64,000 nt of DNA from Terriglobales bacterium. GTDB lineage: Bacteria; Acidobacteriota; Terriglobia; Terriglobales; Acidobacteriaceae. Shown here piece by piece: positions 9,299-16,122 of this stretch. The notes below the pieces were generated by a model. It was not told where the DNA came from. It worked only from the letters and a program-made list of their open reading frames with translations, and searched no databases. A program made the position numbers and the translations under genes. Within the stretch, counting starts at the first letter, position 1. Every line of letters begins with the position of its first letter. The stretch lies in assembly GCA_025934735.1 (NCBI GenBank), contig JAICWP010000003.1:62001-126000 (forward strand). The letters are read 5' to 3'.

Positions 9299-9604
9299 CT
9301 AGGCGTTCATTCGACAGGAACAACAACAGGCGCCGGCGCCGCCAGCGATGGAGGGCACGATAGAGAGGCTGTCGTTTTCTTTCACCGGCGTGCTTTCCTT
9401 GTGCAGATAGCGGATGTCTTCGTCATTCAGGTAAACGTTGACGAAGGCCCGCAATTTGCCCTCGTCAGTATACAGGTGACGGCGCAAATCCGGGTACGTG
9501 GCAGTCAGGGCGGAAAGCGCCTGGCCCACGTTGTCGGCCTGCACGTCAATACTCGCCTTTTTGCCCGCATACTGTCGTAGCGGAGTGGGTATGTGGATTT
9601 TCAT
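9299..9604 (-). CDS. cysO: Ubiquitin-like sulfur carrier protein, CysO/MoaD/ThiS family, with a Cys-rich C-terminal tail
   Basis: 101 aa, beta-grasp fold. The start MKIHIPTPLRQYAG is a typical MoaD/CysO first strand, and the centre (GKLRAFVNVYLNDEDIRYL) and DSLSIVPSIAGG match the family end. Unusually GG is not terminal: it is followed by AGACCCSCRMNA. In QbsE of the thioquinolobactin pathway such residues are removed by a JAMM protease before activation, and a JAMM gene lies directly upstream here. Spacing is 60 bases to moeZ and 50 to the protease gene, so one operon is likely. Mature product after cleavage would be about 89 aa. Confidence 0.85.
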   Translation of the reverse strand: MKIHIPTPLRQYAGKKASIDVQADNVGQALSALTATYPDLRRHLYTDEGKLRAFVNVYLNDEDIRYLHKESTPVKENDSLSIVPSIAGGAGACCCSCRMNA

Positions 9605-9654
9605 GCTGGTTACAGGTCTCCTCCTGTCGTACGAAGTGCCTTCCTAACAGATGT

Positions 9655-10119
9655 TTAAGCCGGGGTCTTGGTTTCAGCGATTTGCGCCACTACCTCCAGG
9701 GGCTCATCTTGGAACTGTTTTTCGGCCTCCTCGCCGCCCAGCAGCAGGAATGCATTCGTCTCCCGCGCCTGGCCCTTTTCCACGCGCGTAATGACGTAAG
9801 AGCAGCCCAGCCAATGCGCTTCCGCCAAGTCCGTAGACGACCAGCGCGCCGGGTGGTCAGGGTGGGAGTGGTAAAAGCCCACAATGTCCAGGCCCAGCTC
9901 CCGCGCCTGGCGCTGGATGGTGATGAGCTCGCGAGGATCGATATTGTAGCGGTTCTGGGGCGAATCGGTGCGCGTATTTCCCGCGCGGGCAATGGAGGTG
10001 ACCAGGCGCTGGTCCTCATCCTCTACCCGACCCAGCAGCACGCCGCAACATTCGTGAGGATAGGTTTCCTCGCCATGGCGGCGCAGCTGCTCGTAGCAGG
10101 TTTGGTCAATTCTCAACAT
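9655..10119 (-). CDS. mec: JAMM/MPN+ metalloprotease, Mec family
   Basis: 154 aa. A zinc isopeptidase which in mycobacteria (Mec+) cleaves cysteine from the CysO-cysteine adduct. The complete JAMM motif is visible: a Glu in THPHECCG-like YPHECCGVLLG near residue 22, then HSHPDHPARWSSTD, in which HxH is followed by ten residues and the third ligand Asp. The position between the carrier gene and cysM supports the Mec role. A second role, trimming the carrier's Cys-rich tail, is inferred from the QbsD precedent. Confidence 0.88.
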   Translation of the reverse strand: MLRIDQTCYEQLRRHGEETYPHECCGVLLGRVEDEDQRLVTSIARAGNTRTDSPQNRYNIDPRELITIQRQARELGLDIVGFYHSHPDHPARWSSTDLAEAHWLGCSYVITRVEKGQARETNAFLLLGGEEAEKQFQDEPLEVVAQIAETKTPA

Positions 10120-10128
10120 GCAAAACCC

Positions 10129-10258
10129 ATTTCACCACGGAGAGATCGGGGCTAAATTGAGTAATTGTGTAATCGGGTAATTGTGTAATTAAACTCTTTT
10201 CGGCGCATAGCGCCTCCAAGAATCGTTAGCCAAGAATCACCAATCGTCGATTCCTCAG
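10129..10258. repeat. Composite of intergenic word repeats between mec and cysM
   Basis: Contains three vocabularies: ttcaccacggagag at about 10129-10142, then gagtaattgtgtaatcgg words to 10194, then agaatcgttagccaagaatc/aatcgtcgattc words to 10258. The same words recur at 13829, 23332, 54541 and 58651. It separates two genes that otherwise look like one operon. Confidence 0.65.
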
Positions 10259-10282
10259 TGCCTCACTGCCCGTGATGAAGAA

Positions 10283-11278
10283 CTAGTCTTCCTCCCAAAA
10301 GCGCTCGCTTAAGTACTTGTCGCCGGAATCGGGGAACACGGTGACGATCACGCCCGGCTGCTTGCTCTCCACCAGCCCGCGTGCCACTTGCAGAGAGCCC
10401 ACCACCGCGGCTCCCGAGGAGATGCCCACCAGCAAGCCTTCTTCACGGGCCAGCCGCCGAACCATGGCGTGGGAGGCTTCGGTGGAAATAGCCAAATCGT
10501 CGTCGGCCAGCGCCGGATCGTAGATTTTCGGCACGATCGCTGTGGCCATGTGCTTGGCGCCCTCTATGCCGTGAAAGGAGGAATCCGGCTGCAGGGAAAT
10601 GCACTGAATCCGCGGATTGAGTTCCTTCAGCCGGCGGGCCGTGCCCATGAAAGTGCCGCTGGTGCCCAGCATGGCCACAAAATGGGTGATTCGGCCATCG
10701 GTCTGGCGCCATATCTCCATGGCAGTGCCGTGATAGTGGGCACGCCAGTTGGCATCGTTGGAGTACTGGTCAGCATAAAAATAGCGATTAGGCTCGGCGG
10801 CATGCAGCTCGCGGGCCCGACGAATGGAACCATCGGAGCCCTCGCCCGGATCGGTGTAAACCACGTTGGCGCCGAAGGCGTGCAGAATGTGCTTGCGCTC
10901 GGGCGAAACATTGGACGGCATGCATAACGTGACCGGGAATCCTTCGGCCGCGCCCAGCACGGCGTAGGCGATGCCGGTGTTCCCGCTGGTAGAATCGAGC
11001 AGCACCTTGCCGGGAGCGAACTGGCCAGTGCGCCGCCCCTCGTTCACGATGGCGGCGGCAGCGCGGTCCTTTACCGAGCCCCCGGGATTCACCCACTCCG
11101 CTTTGCCCAGCAACTCGATGGCGGGCAGATCTCGGCCAAAGCGCTCCAGGCGCAGCAAGGGCGTATTGCCGATCCGCTGCAAAAGGCTCTCGCCCAGCGG
11201 CGAGTTGGCCCGGGAGAGGCCCGGTTTTGCGCCTTCGGCATTCACGCCATGTGTCTCATTCGTGACAAGTTGCGCCAT
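10283..11278 (-). CDS. cysM: Cysteine synthase, CysM-type PLP enzyme
   Basis: 331 aa, fold-type II PLP enzyme. After an N-terminal extension of about 28 residues it has RIGNTPLLRLERF, then the PLP lysine in GGSVKDRAA, the phosphate/substrate loop STSGNTGIAYA, and the GTSGTF glycine-rich motif. It forms cysteine from an activated serine and a sulfur donor. With the carrier, JAMM and MoeZ genes adjacent, the donor is expected to be the carrier thiocarboxylate rather than free sulfide. Whether it takes O-acetylserine or O-phosphoserine cannot be told by eye. A short basic/acidic C-terminus ends RFWEED. Confidence 0.9.
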   Translation of the reverse strand: MAQLVTNETHGVNAEGAKPGLSRANSPLGESLLQRIGNTPLLRLERFGRDLPAIELLGKAEWVNPGGSVKDRAAAAIVNEGRRTGQFAPGKVLLDSTSGNTGIAYAVLGAAEGFPVTLCMPSNVSPERKHILHAFGANVVYTDPGEGSDGSIRRARELHAAEPNRYFYADQYSNDANWRAHYHGTAMEIWRQTDGRITHFVAMLGTSGTFMGTARRLKELNPRIQCISLQPDSSFHGIEGAKHMATAIVPKIYDPALADDDLAISTEASHAMVRRLAREEGLLVGISSGAAVVGSLQVARGLVESKQPGVIVTVFPDSGDKYLSERFWEED

Positions 11279-11469
11279 TGTGCGGCTCAGGCCATGACCG
11301 TCGTAATGTGGTCATTAGATGAATTCCGGCATCTAAAGGAGCCAGTAGTTTATAAAGGTGGCTTGCGGGCAGGCAACACAGGCTTGCGGAACGGCTTGGA
11401 ATCGCCGCCGAAATGCCCGTAACCGAGGCCAAGCCCAGGGCAAAGGTGGAGTCAGGACAAAGGCAAACA

Positions 11470-11946
11470 ATGGCCAAGAAGGAAGAGGGACGAACCTACG
11501 ATGAAGCGGTCAACTGGCTGCGTGAGCACCAGTTCGATGTGCTGGAAGCTCCTGGGACCAAAACCAGCCGGGTGTTTCTGAAGAAATACAACTGCTCGGC
11601 TGCCATCGAAAAGACGCCGGAAGGCGAGGTCAAGGTCTTTGCTTATCCCGGGTACCTGATTGGCGGCGAAATCGCCAAACTGGTGAACAAAGGCTACCAG
11701 CAGGTACTAAAGACCACGAAAACCGAGATTGCGGCCACCGCCGACCACCTCAAGGCGCTGCATCAATTTACGGAAGAGCTCAAGGAAGCCGTGGGCAAGC
11801 CCAGCCTGTACAACGAGTCTCTGGGAACAGTAAGCGACGCCTACATGTACGACCGGGTGGAAGGGCGAGACAAGCCTGATACCTCGCGTCCCAAGCGGCC
11901 CTGGGACGAGCCGGTAGTCGCGGGCAAATCCGGCAAACGCGCGTAG
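11470..11946 (+). CDS. Conserved-looking protein of unknown function
   Basis: 158 aa, soluble, no signal peptide. It begins MAKKEEGRTYDEAVNWLREH and has a central segment KVFAYPGYLIGGEIAKLVNKGYQQ that alternates strand and helix. A polar C-terminus is rich in Arg, Lys and Pro. The ATG at 11470 is chosen because AGGACAAAGG precedes it; the frame is open back to 11413. No known family recognised. It is divergent from cysM, and its function is unknown. Confidence 0.7.
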   Translation: MAKKEEGRTYDEAVNWLREHQFDVLEAPGTKTSRVFLKKYNCSAAIEKTPEGEVKVFAYPGYLIGGEIAKLVNKGYQQVLKTTKTEIAATADHLKALHQFTEELKEAVGKPSLYNESLGTVSDAYMYDRVEGRDKPDTSRPKRPWDEPVVAGKSGKRA

Positions 11947-11956
11947 AGCACAAGTT

Positions 11957-11985
11957 CGCCACGGAGGCACGGAGACACAGAGAAA
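11957..11985. repeat. Intergenic word repeat, CCACGGAGGCACGGAGACACAGAG type
   Basis: A near-identical copy lies at 54541-54561 and a truncated one at about 10131. From memory this word is common between genes in several environmental phyla. It is located directly after a stop codon. Confidence 0.7.
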
Positions 11986-12125
11986 AGCGATTCGGCGGAG
12001 ATCGCTTGGCCAAGTGTCACGCCTTCACGCCGTTTTCCTCTCTAACCGTACATTTACCAGGAATCGTCACGCTGAGGGCGTTGGCTTGGTCCCTCATCGG
12101 CTGCCCCCACTCTCTGGCCGCTTTG

Positions 12126-12131
12126 TATAAT
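12126..12131 (+). promoter_or_regulatory. -10 box (TATAAT) for a leaderless transcript
   Basis: A perfect TATAAT ends seven bases before the ATG at 12139. Transcription would begin at or next to the start codon, so the mRNA of the secreted NTF2-like gene is probably leaderless. No good -35 element is seen. Confidence 0.5.
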
Positions 12132-12138
12132 CCGCGGC

Positions 12139-12591
12139 ATGAAAAGACCGGTTGCGATTTTGTGCGCTCCCCTGCTGCTGCTCACGCTGGCTGCGGCTGC
12201 GAACCAACCCACAGCTACCCAAACTGCCATCCGGAAGGTTCTGGATAAACAGGTGGAAGCCTGGAACCGGCAGGATCTCAAGAGCTTCATGCAGGGCTAC
12301 TGGCATTCGCCGCAGCTGACGTTTTTCTCCGGGGCCAAGATTTATCGCGGTTGGGATAACGCGCTGGAGCGCTACCGCAAGGCCTACCAATCAGAGGGCC
12401 GGCAGATGGGCAAGCTGGAATTCTCTGGCCTGCAGATCGAAACGCTAAGTCCCTCGGCCGCTTTCGTGCGAGGCGCGTTTCACCTCGCCATGCCTGACGG
12501 CAAACACCCGCACGGGATTTTCACGCTGGTGTTTCGCAAGTTTCCCCAAGGCTGGCGCATCATCCACGACCACACCTGCGGCGCGCAGTAG
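12139..12591 (+). CDS. Secreted NTF2/SnoaL (DUF4440-like) protein
   Basis: 150 aa. Signal peptide MKRPVAILCAPLLLLTLAAA, then a single NTF2-like domain: TQTAIRKVLDKQVEAWNRQD, FMQGYWHSP, ARGAF-like FVRGAFHLAMPDGK, and closing strand GWRIIHDHTC. The W-N-R-x-D helix and the final IHDHTC-like strand are the usual DUF4440 landmarks. Exported, function unknown. It is a distant relative in fold of the gene at 4236-4796. Confidence 0.82.
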   Translation: MKRPVAILCAPLLLLTLAAAANQPTATQTAIRKVLDKQVEAWNRQDLKSFMQGYWHSPQLTFFSGAKIYRGWDNALERYRKAYQSEGRQMGKLEFSGLQIETLSPSAAFVRGAFHLAMPDGKHPHGIFTLVFRKFPQGWRIIHDHTCGAQ

Positions 12592-12615
12592 GCCCAGGCG
12601 GAGCGGGCAAGCGGA

Positions 12616-12999
12616 CTATTTACGCCGCAGGCCGAACCAGCTCTCGGAGACCACAATGGAGTTGCCGGGATTGTGCGGATCGTATTTGACCGAGGTGGGC
12701 AGGCCCAGCCGGCAGGAATGCAGATTGACGAACTGCCGGAGGTAGGTGATTTCCTGGGAAGCCTCGTAGGAAACACCGGCCACGTCGTATTGAAAGATGA
12801 TGAACTGCCCGGGGTGGGTACCGTCCATTTCCTGCACGTCTATCACGGTGCCGTCGGTGATGCGGCCCACCTTGCTGATCCAGGCGCGGCGTTCGCGCTC
12901 TACTTCCGCCGGCGACTTGCGGCGGCGGCGCAGCAGGTAAACCAATAATGCCGCCGTGGCCAGACCAGCAGCGAGCAGGGGATAAGCGTGAAATGGCAC
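12616..12999 (-). CDS. Single-pass membrane protein of unknown function
   Basis: 127 aa. The N-terminus has one hydrophobic segment (PLLAAGLATAALLVYLL) followed by an Arg-rich cytoplasmic-side stretch (RRRRKSP). The rest is a beta-rich domain: GTVIDVQEMDGTHPGQFIIFQYDVAG, YEASQEIT, TSVKYDPHNPGNSIV. The V-x-Y-D-P-x-N-P motif resembles DUF3592-like small membrane proteins, but that link is only suggestive. Convergent with the preceding gene. Confidence 0.65.
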   Translation of the reverse strand: MPFHAYPLLAAGLATAALLVYLLRRRRKSPAEVERERRAWISKVGRITDGTVIDVQEMDGTHPGQFIIFQYDVAGVSYEASQEITYLRQFVNLHSCRLGLPTSVKYDPHNPGNSIVVSESWFGLRRK

Positions 13000-13007
13000 T
13001 TCGTTTA

Positions 13008-13036
13008 GTACCCAGTACCTGGTATCCAGTACCCCT
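13008..13036. repeat. Intergenic word repeat, CAGTACCTGGTATCCAGTACC type
   Basis: Tandem imperfect copies of the word (c)cagtacctggta. A related pair (gtaccaggcgctggg and agtaccaaggtccag) lies at about 16005-16070. Confidence 0.55.
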
Positions 13037-13174
13037 AGTGCGTCCGGGTGCGTGATCCCAGGAATTTGAATTTATGAGTTCGGTGAATGTTGGTAGTTTA
13101 GCAAGGAATTTCGCCGGGCGGTATTACGGAAGTTCCTCGTCCCTGATCTTAAGCAGATTTCGACCGACCTCGTA

Positions 13175-13819
13175 CTAGCTCTTGACCTTTTCCCAATCTT
13201 TCAGGAACTGGTCCAGGCCGCGGTCGGTGAGCGGGTGCCTGAACATAAGGTCGAGCACCTTAAAGGGGATGGTGGAGACGTGGGCGCCCGCCAGCGCCGC
13301 TTCCACTACATGCAGGGGGTGGCGCAAGGAGGCAGCCAGCACCTGGGTTTTGTAGCCGTAATTTTTGTAGATCTGGACTACGTCACGCACCAAGTCCATG
13401 CCTACATGGCTTATGTCGTCCAGGCGGCCGACAAAGGGGCTGACGTAAGTGGCGCCCGCTTTGGCGACCAGCAGGGCCTGGTTGGCCGAAAAGCACAGCG
13501 TGAGGTTGGTGGGAATACCATCGTCGGAGAGACACTTACAGGCCTTCACCCCGTCGCGGGTGGTGGGCAGTTTGATGACTACGTTCTTGTGCCAGGTGGT
13601 GAAGTCGCGAGCCTGCTGGCACATGCCGCCGGCGTCTGTGGCGGTGACTTCCACGCTCACCGGCCCGTCCACGACATTACAAATAGCCAGGATGGTTTCC
13701 TTAAAAGGCTTGCCTTCCTTGGCGATGAGCGAAGGGTTGGTGGTGACGCCGTCAAGGATTCCCAGGCTGGCCGCCTCGCGAATCTCGTTCAGGTTGGCGG
13801 TATCAATGAAAAATTTCAT
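13175..13819 (-). CDS. fsa: Fructose-6-phosphate aldolase / small transaldolase
   Basis: 214 aa, typical length for the FSA/TalC group, which forms a TIM barrel using a Schiff-base lysine. The start [16 protein letters not shown] and [17 protein letters not shown] are family signatures. The catalytic Lys lies in [13 protein letters not shown] near residue 84, and [19 protein letters not shown] follows. It acts on dihydroxyacetone or transfers it between sugar phosphates. FSA and TalC activities cannot be separated without testing the Gln/Glu position near the active site. No pentose-phosphate neighbours in the window. Confidence 0.85.
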   Translation of the reverse strand: MKFFIDTANLNEIREAASLGILDGVTTNPSLIAKEGKPFKETILAICNVVDGPVSVEVTATDAGGMCQQARDFTTWHKNVVIKLPTTRDGVKACKCLSDDGIPTNLTLCFSANQALLVAKAGATYVSPFVGRLDDISHVGMDLVRDVVQIYKNYGYKTQVLAASLRHPLHVVEAALAGAHVSTIPFKVLDLMFRHPLTDRGLDQFLKDWEKVKS

Positions 13820-13828
13820 AGCATTGTA

Positions 13829-13907
13829 AAATTGAGTAATTGTGTAATCGGGTAAATGGCCGGTACGGCGCCGATTTCAAAAATACACAATCACCCGAGT
13901 ACACAAC
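13829..13907. repeat. Intergenic word repeat with inverted arms (GTAATTGTGTAATCGGGTAA)
   Basis: The left arm attgagtaattgtgtaatcg at about 13831 is mirrored by aatacacaatcacccgagta near 13882-13900, so the gap can fold into an imperfect hairpin. Same vocabulary as 10150 and 23332. Confidence 0.6.
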
Positions 13908-14711
13908 TTATTCGTTCACCACCGGGTTGCGGAGCGTGCCGACTCCTTCCACACTGACCTCAACCACGTCGCCGGCCTGCACGGGACCGACCCCCGGAGG
14001 CGTTCCGGTAGCGATCAAATCGCCGGGTAAAAGGGTCATAACCTGGGAAATGAAGCGAATTATAACATCGAGTGAAAAGATGAAATCGCGCGTCGTGCCC
14101 TGCTGGCGAACCTCTCCGTTCACGCGCGTTTCCACGTTCACCCCTGCCCAGGGGTCGAGTTCATTGGAGACCACCGGCCCGACGGGGCAGAAGGTATCGA
14201 AGCCTTTGGCGCGAGTCCACTGGCCATCCTTGTTCTGCAGATCGCGAGCGGTAACGTCGTTGACGGAGGTGTAGCCGAGAATAAACGGACGCACGTCGTC
14301 GCTGTCGGACAGGCGGCGGCAGCGGCGCCCGATGATGACGCCCAGCTCGCCTTCATGGTCCACACGTTCGGAGAGCGCCGCCGGCCGGCGAACTTCGCCG
14401 CCGGGCCTGAGCAGGGAGGAGTTGGGCTTAAGGAAAATCAGGGGCTCGGTGGGGATGGGGTGGCCCAGTTCCTTGGCGTGTTCGCGATAGTTGCGGCCAA
14501 TGCAGACGATTTTGGTGGGCTCCACCGGCGGCGCCAGAACGGCGTCATCGAGGGGCACCTGCTGCATGCGGCGGCTGGGCAGCTCGTCGAGCTCGCCCTC
14601 GCCCAAATGAGGCGCCGTGAGCAGCAGACGAGTGATGTGTTCTTCCCCTGCCACCGGCTCCACCAGCCCGTAGCGGAATTGTCCTTCATGCGTGAAGCGG
14701 CAATATTTCAT
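13908..14711 (-). CDS. Fumarylacetoacetate hydrolase family protein
   Basis: 267 aa. N-terminal small domain, then the FAH fold: [35 protein letters not shown], the metal-binding [11 protein letters not shown], and [17 protein letters not shown]. These match the FahA/HpcE/acylpyruvase superfamily, which hydrolyses or isomerises beta-diketo and 2-oxo acids with a divalent metal. The specific substrate (acylpyruvate, 2-hydroxyhepta-2,4-dienedioate or oxaloacetate) cannot be assigned. Overlaps no neighbour; its upstream gap carries another word repeat. Confidence 0.87.
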   Translation of the reverse strand: MKYCRFTHEGQFRYGLVEPVAGEEHITRLLLTAPHLGEGELDELPSRRMQQVPLDDAVLAPPVEPTKIVCIGRNYREHAKELGHPIPTEPLIFLKPNSSLLRPGGEVRRPAALSERVDHEGELGVIIGRRCRRLSDSDDVRPFILGYTSVNDVTARDLQNKDGQWTRAKGFDTFCPVGPVVSNELDPWAGVNVETRVNGEVRQQGTTRDFIFSLDVIIRFISQVMTLLPGDLIATGTPPGVGPVQAGDVVEVSVEGVGTLRNPVVNE

Positions 14712-14764
14712 GAGTTCAGTTTGAAAGTTCCCAAATTCGAGTTTTGAAGAAACACTATCCTCAA

Positions 14765-14812
14765 GGCTCTGGGCCCAAATGCCAAGTGCAAATTGCTAAT
14801 AGCGCAACTTTT
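14765..14812. repeat. Intergenic word repeat, TTAGCATTTGGCA type (reverse orientation)
   Basis: Reads aaatgccaagtgcaaattgc, then taatagcgc. Same vocabulary as 31435-31530, 50500-50540 and 62160-62255. Confidence 0.5.
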
Positions 14813-14823
14813 CCCTGGGTGCG

Positions 14824-15969
14824 CTACGGACCACCCGGCACCGTTTCCGAGCTTTCCGGCGAACGCACGCTCTCGTTGCCGTGCGTGTCCAACGCGGTAA
14901 CAGCATAGGAATATGTCCGGCCAGCCGCCACGTTGCTGTCGCGGTAGGCGGGGGTGGGAACAAGCGCGGGATTGAGGCGCGTCCACGCTCCATTCTCCTC
15001 GCGGCGATAAACGTTGTAGCCCGCCAAATCCGGATCAGAATTGGGAGCCCAGGTCAGGTCCACGGAAGGTTGCTGCCCGACCCCGGAAAAGACCGCCTGC
15101 AGGCTCGTGGGCACGGCGGGCGGAAAGACGTCGTTGGCAAACACCGTGATGGGGGCAGAGTTATCGCCCTCCACCCGGGCGGAAGACTTGCCATTGCGTA
15201 ACACCATGGTCACCGCCGTCACCCAATACTGGTAGGTCTTCTGCCACTGGAAGGACTGGTCCAGCAACTGTGCCCGCGGCGAAGCGCTGAACGCTATCTC
15301 GCCCACCATCACCGGCGTGGCTGTCCCCTGTTCTTTGCGATAAACCCGGTAGCTGTGGCGCAATTCCGGTGTTTCATTTTCAGGCAGGACAGCGGTGAAG
15401 GTGAGCACGATTCCATCGGCTGTGACTGTGCCGGCCAAGTCGTCAGGCGGCGGCAGAGTGGGGGCGAGGGGCACCTGCACCTGGTTGGAGAAGCCTGCGC
15501 TGCGCCCGCGCGTGTTCAGAACCTCTACGGCATAGTTCATAAAGCCGGTTGGATTGCGGGTTTCAAGCTCGTGCGGGAGGGTGTCGCTGGCATTGGCCAC
15601 CACGGGAACGGGCTTGCCGGGTAGCGAGTTCGGCTTAGTGGCAGCAGCAGCCTTGGCCTTGGCGGCGGCTTCACTGACCGAGACCAAAGGAGCCGTATCT
15701 ACTTCGCCCGCCTTATCGGTGCATTGCGTCATGCCCAGCTTCAGGCTGCGGCAGATGCGTGTTGGGCCAAGATGGCGCACACGTAAGGTGGTGCGGTCCG
15801 TGGTCTCACGGGGCACGGTCCAAGCCAGGTGAACCTTGTCACCCTTGCGGGAGGCACGAAGGTCCTGCACGGGCTCAGGGAGTTCCAGCGAAGGCGGCAA
15901 AGGTATGCCCGGCGTACCACAGCCCAGACACACTGCCAGCAGCAGAATGGCGATGGAGGCGTATTTCAT
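14824..15969 (-). CDS. Lipoprotein with fibronectin type III domains
   Basis: 381 aa. The N-terminus MKYASIAILLLAVCLGCG carries a lipobox with the lipidated Cys near residue 17. The mature protein has about three FN3-like modules: LPEPVQDLRASRKGDKVHLAW, then LAGTVTADGIVLTFTAVLPE with YRVYRKEQG, and finally PTSLQAVFSG followed by YNVYRREENGAW. The last ends with AGRTYSYAVTALDTHGNES, a textbook FN3 end. An Ala-rich linker lies between the first two. Probably a surface or periplasmic binding protein; ligand unknown. Two bases from the left boundary of no obvious operon partner. Confidence 0.85.
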   Translation of the reverse strand: MKYASIAILLLAVCLGCGTPGIPLPPSLELPEPVQDLRASRKGDKVHLAWTVPRETTDRTTLRVRHLGPTRICRSLKLGMTQCTDKAGEVDTAPLVSVSEAAAKAKAAAATKPNSLPGKPVPVVANASDTLPHELETRNPTGFMNYAVEVLNTRGRSAGFSNQVQVPLAPTLPPPDDLAGTVTADGIVLTFTAVLPENETPELRHSYRVYRKEQGTATPVMVGEIAFSASPRAQLLDQSFQWQKTYQYWVTAVTMVLRNGKSSARVEGDNSAPITVFANDVFPPAVPTSLQAVFSGVGQQPSVDLTWAPNSDPDLAGYNVYRREENGAWTRLNPALVPTPAYRDSNVAAGRTYSYAVTALDTHGNESVRSPESSETVPGGP

Positions 15970-16122
15970 CCCTGAAAGCTCCTCAGCGTAACACAGGGCT
16001 TGCGCAGTACCAGGCGCTGGGACTACGGCAGCATGTGTGGACAGCTACAGCCCTAAGTACCAAGGTCCAGTTACCTGCGTTACTTGTTGGGGCGGTACTG
16101 CCGACCTAAATTGAGTTCTGTC

